Below are positions 9,183-17,776 of a stretch of 64,000 nt of DNA, one piece after another. The stretch comes from Rhodococcus sp. SGAir0479 (lineage in GTDB: Bacteria; Actinomycetota; Actinomycetes; Mycobacteriales; Mycobacteriaceae): NCBI RefSeq assembly GCF_005484805.1, contig NZ_CP039432.1, positions 1 to 64,000 of the forward strand, read 5' to 3'. Under the pieces are notes generated by a model. It saw nothing but the letters and a program-made list of their open reading frames with translations, ran no database searches and had not been told where the DNA came from. Position numbers and translations under genes: made by a program. Each line of letters begins with the position of its first letter. The stretch's first letter is position 1.

Positions 9183-9812
9183 ATGACGTCCGCCGCGACA
9201 CCCAAGGGGGAGCGGCGCCGGCATGCGCTCGTCACGGCCGCGGCCGACCTGCTGCTCGAGGGTGGGTTCGACGCGGTGCGGCATCGGGCCGTCGCCGCGC
9301 GGGCGGGTCTTCCGCTCGCGTCCACCACGTACTACTTCGGGTCCCTCGACGAGTTGGTGGCGCTGGCCGTCGAGCACAACGGCAACCGGGAACTGGACGC
9401 GATGCGCGAGCGCATCGACGAGGTGACCCAGCGTCGACGGGGCGTCGAGGCGACGGTGGACCTGATCGTGGATCTGCTGGTGGGTCCCGAACACGGCACC
9501 GGCGCGATCGCCGACGCCGACGGCGGCCGCGAACGTCTCATCGCGCGGTACGAGCGCTTCGTCGCGTCGGCCCGGCATCCCGAGCTGCGGGACGTCCAGC
9601 TGCGGCTGCGGGCCCAGACCGACGACCTGCTCGCGGAACTGCTGCGCCGCTCGGGCCGCATCGTCCGCGAGCCGCAGTTGCGCCGGCTGGTCGCCGTCGT
9701 CGACGGTGTCGTGGTCGGGGCCTTGAGCGAGGTCGATCCCGACCCGCGCGGGATGGCGCGGGCGATGCTGCTCGACCTCATCGACGACCTGGCACCCCCG
9801 ACGATGCGCTGA
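9183..9812 (+). CDS. TetR-family transcriptional regulator
   Basis: A 209-residue regulator. Residues 10-58 form the TetR helix-turn-helix (LVTAAADLLLEGGFDAVRHR, then ASTTYYFGSLDELV). The C-terminal ligand domain is helical and of unknown specificity. A TetR gene at this place, just before purB, is also found in mycobacteria (Rv0775). It starts at ATG 9183, 65 bases after the aminotransferase, which it may control. Confidence 0.85.
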   Translation: MTSAATPKGERRRHALVTAAADLLLEGGFDAVRHRAVAARAGLPLASTTYYFGSLDELVALAVEHNGNRELDAMRERIDEVTQRRRGVEATVDLIVDLLVGPEHGTGAIADADGGRERLIARYERFVASARHPELRDVQLRLRAQTDDLLAELLRRSGRIVREPQLRRLVAVVDGVVVGALSEVDPDPRGMARAMLLDLIDDLAPPTMR

Positions 9813-9848
9813 CGAGGGCGTTCGGGTCCGACCGTAGACTGGAGTCTC

Positions 9849-11270
9849 GTGAGCCGCATCCCGAATGTCCTTGCCAACCGTTACGCCAGCCCCGAACTGA
9901 AGGAGCTGTGGTCGCCGGAGCACAAGATCGTGCTCGAGCGGCAGCTGTGGTTGGCGGTGCTGCGCGCCCAGGCCGAGCTCGGCATCGACGTCCCCGCCGA
10001 GGCGGTCGCCGACTACGAGCGGGTGCTGGAGCAGGTCGATCTCGACTCGATCGCCGAGCGCGAGCGCGTCACCCGGCACGACGTCAAGGCCCGCATCGAG
10101 GAGTTCAACGCCCTCGCCGGTCACGAGCACGTCCACAAGGGCATGACCAGCCGCGACCTCACCGAGAACGTCGAGCAGCTGCAGGTGCTGCGCTCGCTCG
10201 AGCACGTCTACGGCCACGGCATCGCGGTGGCCGCCCGCCTCGCCGAGCGGGCCGCCGAGTACACCGGCATCGTGATGGCCGGCCGCTCCCACAACGTCGC
10301 CGCGCAGGCCACCACGCTAGGCAAGCGGTTCGCGTCGGCCGCCGACGAGATGCTGGTGGCGCTCACGCGCGTGCGGGAACTGATCGACCGCTACCCGCTG
10401 CGCGGCATCAAGGGCCCGATGGGCACCGCGCAGGACATGCTCGACCTCCTCGACGGTGACGCCGGCAAGCTCGAGCAGCTCGAGGCCGAGGTCGCCGAGC
10501 ACCTCGGATTCGCGCACGTGTTCACGAGCGTCGGCCAGGTCTACCCCCGCTCGCTCGACCACGACGTGCTGTCCGCGCTGGTCCAGGTGGGTGCCGCGTC
10601 GTCGTCGATGGCGCACACGATCCGCCTGATGGCCGGCCACGAGCTGGTCACCGAGGGCTTTCAACCCGGCCAGGTGGGCTCGTCGGCGATGCCGCACAAG
10701 ATGAACACCCGCTCGTGCGAGCGCGTCAACGGTCTGCAGGTGGTGCTGCGAGGTTATGCGTCGATGGCCGCCGAGCTCGCCGGCGCGCAGTGGAACGAGG
10801 GCGACGTGTTCTGCTCCGTCGTCCGTCGCGTGGCGCTGCCGGACGCGTTCTTCGCGATCGACGGCCAGATGGAGACGTTCCTGACCGTGCTCGCCGAGTT
10901 CGGCGCGTACCCGGCCGTCATCGAGAACGAACTGAACCGCTACCTGCCGTTCCTGGCCACCACCAAGGTCCTCATGGCCGCCGTCCGCGCGGGCGTGGGC
11001 CGCGAGACCGCGCACGAGGTCATCAAGGAGCACGCGGTCGCCGTCGCGCTCGCGATGCGCGAGCAGGGCAAGGAGCCCGACCTGCTCGACCGTCTGGCCG
11101 CCGACGACCGGCTGCCGCTCGACCGGGCCGCGCTCGACGAGGCGCTGGCCGACCGCTCCGCGTTCGTCGGCGCCGCCGGCGCGCAGGTCGACTCGGTGGT
11201 CGCCGAGGTGCAGAAGCTCGTCGACGCCCACCCCGATGCCGCGCGCTACACGCCGGGTTCCATTCTGTGA
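9849..11270 (+). CDS. purB: Adenylosuccinate lyase
   Basis: A 473-residue fumarase/aspartase superfamily enzyme. It acts twice in purine synthesis, releasing fumarate from SAICAR and from adenylosuccinate. GMTSRDLTENV, GRSHNVAAQATT and the signature loop GSSAMPHKMN (about residues 279-288) with the catalytic serine are present. The GTG at 9849 precedes the standard MSRIPNVLANRY start. The gene lies 36 bases after the TetR gene and is followed by a hairpin at 11318-11372. Confidence 0.97.
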   Translation: MSRIPNVLANRYASPELKELWSPEHKIVLERQLWLAVLRAQAELGIDVPAEAVADYERVLEQVDLDSIAERERVTRHDVKARIEEFNALAGHEHVHKGMTSRDLTENVEQLQVLRSLEHVYGHGIAVAARLAERAAEYTGIVMAGRSHNVAAQATTLGKRFASAADEMLVALTRVRELIDRYPLRGIKGPMGTAQDMLDLLDGDAGKLEQLEAEVAEHLGFAHVFTSVGQVYPRSLDHDVLSALVQVGAASSSMAHTIRLMAGHELVTEGFQPGQVGSSAMPHKMNTRSCERVNGLQVVLRGYASMAAELAGAQWNEGDVFCSVVRRVALPDAFFAIDGQMETFLTVLAEFGAYPAVIENELNRYLPFLATTKVLMAAVRAGVGRETAHEVIKEHAVAVALAMREQGKEPDLLDRLAADDRLPLDRAALDEALADRSAFVGAAGAQVDSVVAEVQKLVDAHPDAARYTPGSIL

Positions 11271-11317
11271 CAACCGCGTCGAGTCGGTCGGGGGCCTGAC
11301 CCCGCACCGCCCCCGCT

Positions 11318-11372
11318 GAACGGGAATTCACGGCACGCTTCCGGACCGCGGGCGTACCGTGAGTTCCCGTTC
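11318..11372. terminator. Hairpin downstream of purB
   Basis: A 16-base stem with one mismatch (11318-11333 with 11357-11372) and a 23-base loop, 47 bases after the purB stop. There is no T-tract, so it may be a factor-assisted terminator or an mRNA-stabilising hairpin. The rest of 11271-11474 shows no coding signal. Confidence 0.5.
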
Positions 11373-11474
11373 GGCCGTCGAGGGCCTACCTTCGAGTGGA
11401 CGGCTCTCCGCCGCCGACGACGCCCACCCCATCCGGCGGTGCTCGGCGCTTCGACAGGTTCGGGAGGTATACGC

Positions 11475-12848
11475 GTGGGGAGGACGCGTGATCGGGCAGC
11501 GGCCCGGCGTGCCGCCGCCGGGACCACCGGCGCCGACCTGAGGCCGCGCGCCGACATCGCCCGCCACGTCGGGACCGTCGGCCTCGTCTCCGTCGTGGGG
11601 GTCGTGGTCACGATCGCCGTGGCCTCGCACTACGTCGGCTCCCATCACTGGCTCCCCGCGCTCGCGGTCGCCGTACTGTTCGTCGCCCGCGGCGTCCACC
11701 TGGGCCGGCCCGTCACCCGAATGCACGTTGCCGCCGCGGCCGGCGTGGTGCTCGCCGCGCTGCTGGTCGATGCGACCGGCCACGAGCTCGTCGCGCTGAT
11801 CCTGCTGGCGACCAGCGGGCTCGCACTGATGTGGCCGACGGGGAGCCGGCCCGAGCCCGAACGCCTGCCCGAGGTGTCCGCACTGGTCGACCGCACCGGC
11901 GAGGATCCGCTGGCCCCCTTCGCGATGCACTCGCTCCGGTCGTACTTCTTCGCTCCCGACCGATCCGCCGCACTCGGCTACCACACGCGGCTCGGCGTCG
12001 CGGTGGTCGGCGGCGGCCCGATCGGCGATCCCGAACAGTTCCACGCCCTGGTGGCGCGGTTCCAGCAGTTCTGCCGGGAGCGGGGCTGGCGCATCGTGGT
12101 GCTCGGAGCGAGCGAACGCCGGCAGGGCGTGTGGAACGCCGCCGGGGTCCGCCCCGGACTGCGCGCCGTGCCGATCGGACGCGACGTGGTGGTCGACGTC
12201 GCCTCGTTCGACATGGTCGGCAGGAGGTTCCGGAACCTCCGCCAGGCGGTCAACCGCACCCGCAATGCCGGGCTCACCACCGAGGTGATTCCCGAGGCCC
12301 AGCTGTCCGACGCGGTGCGGGCGGAACTGCGGGAGATCGTCACCCGGACGCACGGTGACTCGACCGAGCGAGGCTTCTCGATGATCCTCGACCGGGTGCT
12401 CGAGGGGTGGTATCCGGGGCTGCTCGTCGTGCTCGCGCGGGACGCGGACGGGGTGATCCAGGGGTTCCAACGCTATGCGGTCGCCGGGCACGGGACCGAG
12501 ATCAGTCTCGACGTCCCGTGGCGGCGCCGCGGCGCCCCCAACGGCATCGACGAGCGGTTGAGCGTCGCGATGGTCGACTACGCCCGTGATCACGGCGGCA
12601 AGCGGGTCTCGCTGGCCTTCGCCGCCTTTCCGGAGCTGTTCGACGAGACGGACCGGCGGTGGGTGCGCCAGGTGCTGTTCAACGTCATCCATCTCGGTGA
12701 CCCGCTCCTGGCGCTCGAGTCGCTCTACCGGTACCTGAAGAAGTTCCATGCGCTCGGCGACCGCCGCTACGTGCTGCTGCCGTTCCGGATGCTGCCGCTC
12801 GCGGCGTTCGCGCTGCTGACCCTCGAGTTCGTGCCGCGCCGGAAGTGA
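11475..12848 (+). CDS. Membrane protein with MprF-like DUF2156 domain
   Basis: A 457-residue protein. The N-terminal 130 residues hold about four hydrophobic helices. The C-terminal 300 residues form the DUF2156 domain of phosphatidylglycerol lysyltransferases (LRSYFFAPDRSA, AVVGGGPIGDP, FRNLRQAVNRTRNAG, GFQRYAV, and YRYLKKFH near the end). MprF/LysX relatives transfer amino acids from tRNA to lipids. Family members lacking the large flippase domain, as here, are less well characterised. GGGAGG at 11462-11467 supports GTG 11475. The exact substrate is unknown. Confidence 0.8.
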   Translation: MGRTRDRAAARRAAAGTTGADLRPRADIARHVGTVGLVSVVGVVVTIAVASHYVGSHHWLPALAVAVLFVARGVHLGRPVTRMHVAAAAGVVLAALLVDATGHELVALILLATSGLALMWPTGSRPEPERLPEVSALVDRTGEDPLAPFAMHSLRSYFFAPDRSAALGYHTRLGVAVVGGGPIGDPEQFHALVARFQQFCRERGWRIVVLGASERRQGVWNAAGVRPGLRAVPIGRDVVVDVASFDMVGRRFRNLRQAVNRTRNAGLTTEVIPEAQLSDAVRAELREIVTRTHGDSTERGFSMILDRVLEGWYPGLLVVLARDADGVIQGFQRYAVAGHGTEISLDVPWRRRGAPNGIDERLSVAMVDYARDHGGKRVSLAFAAFPELFDETDRRWVRQVLFNVIHLGDPLLALESLYRYLKKFHALGDRRYVLLPFRMLPLAAFALLTLEFVPRRK

Positions 12849-12870
12849 TACCACAGTCCATAATCGCGGC

Positions 12871-13413
12871 ATGACCGTCACCGTGCGCAGGTCCGGCCTC
12901 GCGGATCGCCCCGCGATACTCGCACTGATGGACGCTGCGCGAGGAGAGGGCCTGTCCGCGGCGGAGCGGGCCGAGCGCGGCTTCGTGCAGGGACGGATGG
13001 ACGCGGACGTACTCGCTCGATTCGAGGAAGGACCCGGGGTCTTCGTCGCGGAGGAGGGCGGCGACCTCGCCGGGTTCGCGATGACCTCCGTGCCCGGCAC
13101 CGTCACGTCCGGGCCGGCGCGATCGGCGGTCGACACGTTGGGGGACGGGCACGGACGGGTGTTCCTGTACGGTCCCGCCGCCGTCGACCCGCGCTACCAG
13201 GGCCGGGGAGTGCTGACGACGCTGCTCGTCGCGCTGAGCCGGGCGCTTCGCGACCGCTACGACCTCGGCGTCGCCTTCGTGGAGGAGGCGAACGCGAAGT
13301 CGCTTGCAGTGCACAGGCATTACGGCATGGCCGAGGCGGCGACCTTCGTCTTCGACGGCCGGGACTACGTGGTGTTCACATTCTCCCCGGCGGAGTTCGC
13401 GGCCCGGGCCTGA
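12871..13413 (+). CDS. GNAT-family N-acetyltransferase
   Basis: A 180-residue single-domain acetyltransferase. The acetyl-CoA-binding core is visible as FLYGPAAVDPRYQGRGVLTTLL (residues about 98-119), with the R/Q-x-x-G-x-G/A pattern, followed by NAKSLAVHRHYGMAEA, a standard C-terminal GNAT block. The substrate is unknown. It begins 22 bases after the DUF2156 gene on the same strand and converges on the MarR gene. Confidence 0.82.
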   Translation: MTVTVRRSGLADRPAILALMDAARGEGLSAAERAERGFVQGRMDADVLARFEEGPGVFVAEEGGDLAGFAMTSVPGTVTSGPARSAVDTLGDGHGRVFLYGPAAVDPRYQGRGVLTTLLVALSRALRDRYDLGVAFVEEANAKSLAVHRHYGMAEAATFVFDGRDYVVFTFSPAEFAARA

Positions 13414-13416
13414 CGT

Positions 13417-13851
13417 TCAGCAGTTGTCGTCGGTGGTGAGCTTGTCGAGGATTCGTCGCAGCTGCGCACGGTCGGCGTCGTCGAGATCGCCGAAGAAGTC
13501 GGCCGCCTGGGCGTCGCGGGCGACCGCCATGTCGGCGAGCAGTTCGCGGCCGGTGGCGGTGAGCCGGACACACACGGCCCGCCGGTCGACGCCGTCGGCC
13601 ACGCGTTCGACGAGATCGCGCTTCTGGAGCCGGTCGACCACCTCGGTGGCCGAGCGGGGCGCGATCCGCAGGGCCTTCGCGACGTCGCCGAGGCGGGGGC
13701 GGCCGCCGCACTCGTGGTCGATGACGCGCAGCGCTCGGAACTCGTGCGGTGAGAGCCCCCACGGCTCGAGCGCGGTGAACCAGCGGCGTCGCAGCGCCCG
13801 CGACGTGGACATCACGAGGTCCCGAAGCTGTTCGGGCGATACCTCCGTCAT
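13417..13851 (-). CDS. MarR-family transcriptional regulator
   Basis: A 144-residue winged-helix regulator. It shows ALEPWGLSPHEFRALRVI, the DNA-recognition region LGDVAKALRIAPRSATEVVDRLQKR and the wing VADGVDRRAVCVRLTATGREL. I prefer ATG 13851 because the alternative ATG at 13887 lies inside the palindromic operator. The gene is divergent from an ABC exporter, a common arrangement in which the MarR protein represses both genes until a ligand, often a toxic compound, binds. Confidence 0.85.
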   Translation of the reverse strand: MTEVSPEQLRDLVMSTSRALRRRWFTALEPWGLSPHEFRALRVIDHECGGRPRLGDVAKALRIAPRSATEVVDRLQKRDLVERVADGVDRRAVCVRLTATGRELLADMAVARDAQAADFFGDLDDADRAQLRRILDKLTTDDNC

Positions 13852-13878
13852 AGTGCCGGAGCCTACCTCACTTGACAG

Positions 13879-13897
13879 TTGCCTCATGTTGAGGCAA
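13879..13897. promoter_or_regulatory. Palindromic operator between marR and the ABC exporter
   Basis: A perfect 8-3-8 inverted repeat (TTGCCTCA, TGT spacer, TGAGGCAA) in the 89-base region between the divergent genes. A further CCTCA half-site follows directly, and TTGACA at 13872-13877 could be a -35 element for the plus-strand gene. The location and symmetry fit the binding site of the adjacent MarR protein. Confidence 0.7.
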
Positions 13898-13940
13898 CCT
13901 CAGCAATAGGCTTGCCCCGACATCTGAGAGGGGTGGTGCA

Positions 13941-16019
13941 ATGACAAGCCCTCCATTCGGCGGACCCGGCGGTGGTCCGATGCGTACCCGCAAGATCGAT
14001 CCCGCCGACCGCGCGCAGCTCGAGGAATCCCCGGTCAGTCTGCGCCGCATCGGTGCGCTGTTCGCGCCGTACCGATGGCAGATCGCCGTCGTCGTCGCGC
14101 TCATCGTGGCGTCGTCGGCGATCTCGCTGGCCAACCCGTTCCTGGTGCGTGAGGTCATCGACCGCGCGATCCCGGACCAGGACGTGACGCTGCTGGTGTG
14201 GGCCGTGGTGGCGATGCTCGCGATCACGGTGGCGACGGCGGTGTTCGGGGTGGTCCAGACCTGGATCTCGACCACCGTCGGGCAGCGGATCATGCACAAC
14301 CTGCGGACGCGGGTGTTCGCGCACCTGCAGCGGCAGTCGCTGGGCTTCTTCACCCGTACCCGCGGTGGCGAGATCCAGTCCCGGCTCACCAACGACATCG
14401 GCGGCATGCAGACGGTGGTGACGTCCACGGCGACGTCGATCGCGTCCAACGTGACCACGGTGATCGGCACGGCGGTGGCGATGGCGGTGCTGAGCTGGCG
14501 ATTGTCGCTGCTGTCGCTGATCGTGCTGCCGCCGGCCATCTGGCTCACCCGCAAGGTCGCGCTGATGCGACGGGAGATCACCACGCAGCGGCAGAAGGCG
14601 CTGGCGGACATGCAGACCCAGATCGAGGAGAGCCTGTCGATCAGCGGGATCCAGCTGGGCAAGACGCTCGGTGCCGGGCCGGCGATGTCGGACCGGTTCT
14701 CCGCGACCTCGACGCGCCTGGTCGATCTCGAGGTCCGTTCGCAGTTGTCCGGGCGCTGGCGGATGGCGACGATGAGCATCATCTTCTCGGCGATCCCGGC
14801 GCTGCTGTACCTCGCGGCCGGGCTGCCCGCGACGTCGGGCGGCATGACCATCGGCACCCTGGTCGCCTTCACCGGCCTGCAGACCACGCTGTTCCGGCCC
14901 CTGATGGGTCTGCTCGACGTCGGTGTGTCGGTGACGAGTTCGCTGGCGCTGTTCAGCCGGATCTTCCAGTACCTCGACCTGCCGGTGGAGATCGACGACC
15001 CGGAGAAGCCGGTGCCGATGCCGCGGGAGCGGGTCTCGGGTGCGGTGCGGTTCGAGCACGTCGGCTTCCGCTACGAGAACGCCGACCGCGACGCCCTCGC
15101 CGACGTCACCGTCGACGTGCCGGCCGGGTCGTCGCTCGCGCTGGTCGGGGAGACCGGCTCCGGCAAGACCACGCTGGCGTCGCTGGTGGCACGCCTGCAC
15201 GATCCGACGTCGGGGCGGGTGACGATCGACGGGGTGGACCTGCGCGACATCCGGCTCGCGGAGCTGTCCGAACTGGTCGGGGTGGTCTCGCAGGAGACGT
15301 ATCTGCTGCACGCGACCATCCGGGAGAATCTGCGGCACGCCCGTCCGGAGGCGACCGACGCCGAGATCGAGGCGGCGGCCCGCGCGGCGCAGGTGCACGA
15401 GCTGATCGTCTCGCTGCCGGACGGTTACGACACCGTCGTCGGCGCCCGCGGACACCGTTTCTCGGGCGGCGAGAAGCAACGCATCGCGATCGCCCGAACC
15501 CTGTTGCGGGACCCGCGGATCCTGGTGCTCGACGAGGCCACCAGTGCGCTGGACAACGAGACCGAGCGGGCCGTGCAGGCCGCGCTGGACGTCGTCAGCC
15601 GCGGCCGGACCACGATCACGATCGCGCACCGGCTCTCGACGATCCGGGACGCCGATCAGATCGCGGTCCTGGGTCACGGCCGGGTCGCCGAACGCGGCAC
15701 CCACGAGGAGTTGCGCGCGCTCGGCGGACGTTACGCCGCGCTACTCGCCCGCGGCCGCGACGCCGGCCCGACGGCCGAAGAAGGTGCCGTCGCCGAGCGA
15801 GGTGCCGCTGATGTAGCCCCACGAGTGCAGGCCCGACGTCGCGCGGCCGGCGGCGAAGAGGCCGGGGATCGGGTCCCCGTCGAGGTCCAGGACGCGGCCG
15901 TCGACCGTGGTGTGCAGGCCGCCGATGGTGAACACCTCGGCGCCGCCACCACCGGTACCGCCGTCGCCGTACTCCGGCGGGGCCATGCCGCGGCGGACGT
16001 CGATCGCGGCGAACGGTGA
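13941..16019 (+). CDS. ABC half-exporter (fused membrane and ATPase domains)
   Basis: Residues 1-340 are a six-helix ABC exporter domain and about 365-610 the ATPase: Walker A GETGSGKTT, Q-loop VVSQETYLL, signature FSGGEKQR, Walker B ILVLDEATS and H-loop IAHRLST are all intact, so a homodimeric multidrug or lipid exporter is plausible. The frame does not stop where such proteins normally end (after LLARGRDA, near 15768). It runs about 80 residues further, antisense to the flavin dehydrogenase, overlapping that gene by 279 bases. The tail is Ala/Arg-rich and looks like antisense coding. The gene is probably controlled by the divergent MarR. Confidence 0.85.
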   Translation: MTSPPFGGPGGGPMRTRKIDPADRAQLEESPVSLRRIGALFAPYRWQIAVVVALIVASSAISLANPFLVREVIDRAIPDQDVTLLVWAVVAMLAITVATAVFGVVQTWISTTVGQRIMHNLRTRVFAHLQRQSLGFFTRTRGGEIQSRLTNDIGGMQTVVTSTATSIASNVTTVIGTAVAMAVLSWRLSLLSLIVLPPAIWLTRKVALMRREITTQRQKALADMQTQIEESLSISGIQLGKTLGAGPAMSDRFSATSTRLVDLEVRSQLSGRWRMATMSIIFSAIPALLYLAAGLPATSGGMTIGTLVAFTGLQTTLFRPLMGLLDVGVSVTSSLALFSRIFQYLDLPVEIDDPEKPVPMPRERVSGAVRFEHVGFRYENADRDALADVTVDVPAGSSLALVGETGSGKTTLASLVARLHDPTSGRVTIDGVDLRDIRLAELSELVGVVSQETYLLHATIRENLRHARPEATDAEIEAAARAAQVHELIVSLPDGYDTVVGARGHRFSGGEKQRIAIARTLLRDPRILVLDEATSALDNETERAVQAALDVVSRGRTTITIAHRLSTIRDADQIAVLGHGRVAERGTHEELRALGGRYAALLARGRDAGPTAEEGAVAERGAADVAPRVQARRRAAGGEEAGDRVPVEVQDAAVDRGVQAADGEHLGAATTGTAVAVLRRGHAAADVDRGER

Positions 16020-17219
16020 CCGCAGCGGACGCAGCCAGCGTGACGACTTGTGGAAGTACGGGTCCTCGCCGTGCTCGGCGAACCGGTTGTATTCGCCGAC
16101 GGTGTTCTGCAACGCGCCCTCGGGCATGCCGATCTCACGCTCGAGTTCCTCGAGGGTCTCGGCGACGAAATGCGGTTGCACGCCCCAGCGTTCGTCGACG
16201 GGAATCTCCTCGTAGGCCTGCTCGTCGAGGATCACCCACACCGCGAGGTTGTGCTTGAACAGTGCGGCCTGCCCCACCAGCCCGGGGTAGACGTCCTCGT
16301 TGATGAACCGCTGCCCCACGTCGTTGACGATCATGCCGCGCACCATCATTCCCGGCACCAGTGAGATCCCGACCTGCCCGGCGGACATGTGCCGGACGGC
16401 GGCGCCGGCGGCCTGCGCCATCACGATGCCGCGGCCGTCGTCGCCGCCGTCGCTGTTGACGCCCAGACCCACCAGTTGCGGCGCGTGCTGCGCGAGCATC
16501 TCCTTGTTGTCGGCGAAGCCACCGGTCGTGATGATCACACCGCGCCGGGCGCGGTAGGTGACGGTGGCGTTGAAGTGCCGGGCCACGACGCCGACGATCC
16601 GGTCGTCCTCGACGATCAGACGCAGCGCCGCGGTGTCGGTGTGGACCGCGATCGCGGTCTTCGCGACGGCCTCGCTGAGCACCGCCATGAGGACCTTGCC
16701 GCCGAAGCCGTCGGAGGTCACCCGGTGCCCGCGCGGCGCCGGGGTGGCGATCTCGCTGAACGGAAAAGCGTTCTCGCCCATCCACATCAGGCCGTCGTCG
16801 GTCGGGGGGACCCAGGTGGGAGAATCCCACAGCGACGGCTTGAACGGCACACCGTGGTCGACCAACCACTGGTAGTGGGCCACGCTGTCGCGGCTGTAGA
16901 GGCCCACCTTCTCCCGATCGGCGTCCGGGCCGAGTGCGGCGAGGAGGAACTGTTCCATCGCGTCGGCCGTGTCGGTGAACCCGCACGCCTCCTGGATCGG
17001 GGTGCCGCCGCCGAGATACATCTCGCCACCCGACAGCGCCGACGATCCACCGCCACCGCTCTGCCGCTCCAGCAAGATCACCTCGGTCCCGGCGGCGTCG
17101 GCCTCGAGCGCGGCCGCGGCCCCCGCGCAGCCGTAGCCGATGATCAGCACGTCGGTCTCGTGGTCGTAGGCATCGATCCCTGCGGCGTCGAGCTGGGTGA
17201 CGGGTACGCGTGCGCTCAT
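15741..17219 (-). CDS. FAD-binding dehydrogenase (fumarate reductase/ketosteroid dehydrogenase family)
   Basis: A 492-residue flavoprotein. Near residue 27 the FAD motif reads VLIIGYGCAGAAAALEA, followed by LLERQSGGGGSSALSGGEMYLGGGTP. The C-terminal FAD-capping region contains FTIGGLHTT and GLFAAGRATSGLHSWGYISGTSLGDG. It resembles flavin dehydrogenases such as mycobacterial Rv0785, whose substrate is uncertain; steroid or other enone substrates are typical of the family. AGGAG seven bases upstream selects ATG 17219 over an ATG seven codons earlier. It converges on the ABC exporter and overlaps its 3' end. Confidence 0.85.
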   Translation of the reverse strand: MSARVPVTQLDAAGIDAYDHETDVLIIGYGCAGAAAALEADAAGTEVILLERQSGGGGSSALSGGEMYLGGGTPIQEACGFTDTADAMEQFLLAALGPDADREKVGLYSRDSVAHYQWLVDHGVPFKPSLWDSPTWVPPTDDGLMWMGENAFPFSEIATPAPRGHRVTSDGFGGKVLMAVLSEAVAKTAIAVHTDTAALRLIVEDDRIVGVVARHFNATVTYRARRGVIITTGGFADNKEMLAQHAPQLVGLGVNSDGGDDGRGIVMAQAAGAAVRHMSAGQVGISLVPGMMVRGMIVNDVGQRFINEDVYPGLVGQAALFKHNLAVWVILDEQAYEEIPVDERWGVQPHFVAETLEELEREIGMPEGALQNTVGEYNRFAEHGEDPYFHKSSRWLRPLRSPFAAIDVRRGMAPPEYGDGGTGGGGAEVFTIGGLHTTVDGRVLDLDGDPIPGLFAAGRATSGLHSWGYISGTSLGDGTFFGRRAGVAAAGE

Positions 17220-17347
17220 CCGGTTCTCCTGTCGTGACACTGGACCTCACTGTGGTGCCGGTCACAGTAAGTTCGAGGTGTCGGACCGAGAAGCCGATCG
17301 CCCGGTGAGCGGGACGAACCGGCGTTCGGGACATAACATCATCGAGC

Positions 17348-17776
17348 ATGAGCCACTGCGTCTTCTGCGCCATCATCGCTGGTGAGGCCGAGTCGAGTGT
17401 CGTGTACGACGATGCGCACACCATCGCGTTCACGGACATCCGTCCGTTCACCACCGGCCACCTGCTCGTGGTGCCCAAGACCCACGCCGCGAACCTGTCC
17501 CGACTGGACCCCGCCGACGGTGAGCGCCTGTTCCGAGTGGGGCAGCAGCTTGCCGCGGCGCTGCGGGAGAGCGTCGTGGCCGCGGAAGGAGTGAACTTCT
17601 TCCTCGCCGACGGTGTCGCCGCGGGGCAGGAGGTGTTCCACGTGCACCTGCATGTAGTTCCGAGGACGCCGGGCGACGGGTTCGGGCTGCGCGGACGGCC
17701 CACGGCGCCCCCGCGCGCCGATCTGGACTACGTGGCGAGTTCGGTGCGCGGGCGGCTCGGTGCCCGGGGCGAGTGA
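17348..17776 (+). CDS. HIT-family nucleotide hydrolase/transferase
   Basis: A 142-residue histidine-triad protein. CVFCAIIAGE opens the domain and the active-site HVHLHVVPR (H-x-H-x-H pattern, about residues 98-106) is intact. HIT proteins hydrolyse or transfer nucleoside phosphoramidates and dinucleotides. The 17-base overlap with the next gene implies co-translation. Confidence 0.88.
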   Translation: MSHCVFCAIIAGEAESSVVYDDAHTIAFTDIRPFTTGHLLVVPKTHAANLSRLDPADGERLFRVGQQLAAALRESVVAAEGVNFFLADGVAAGQEVFHVHLHVVPRTPGDGFGLRGRPTAPPRADLDYVASSVRGRLGARGE

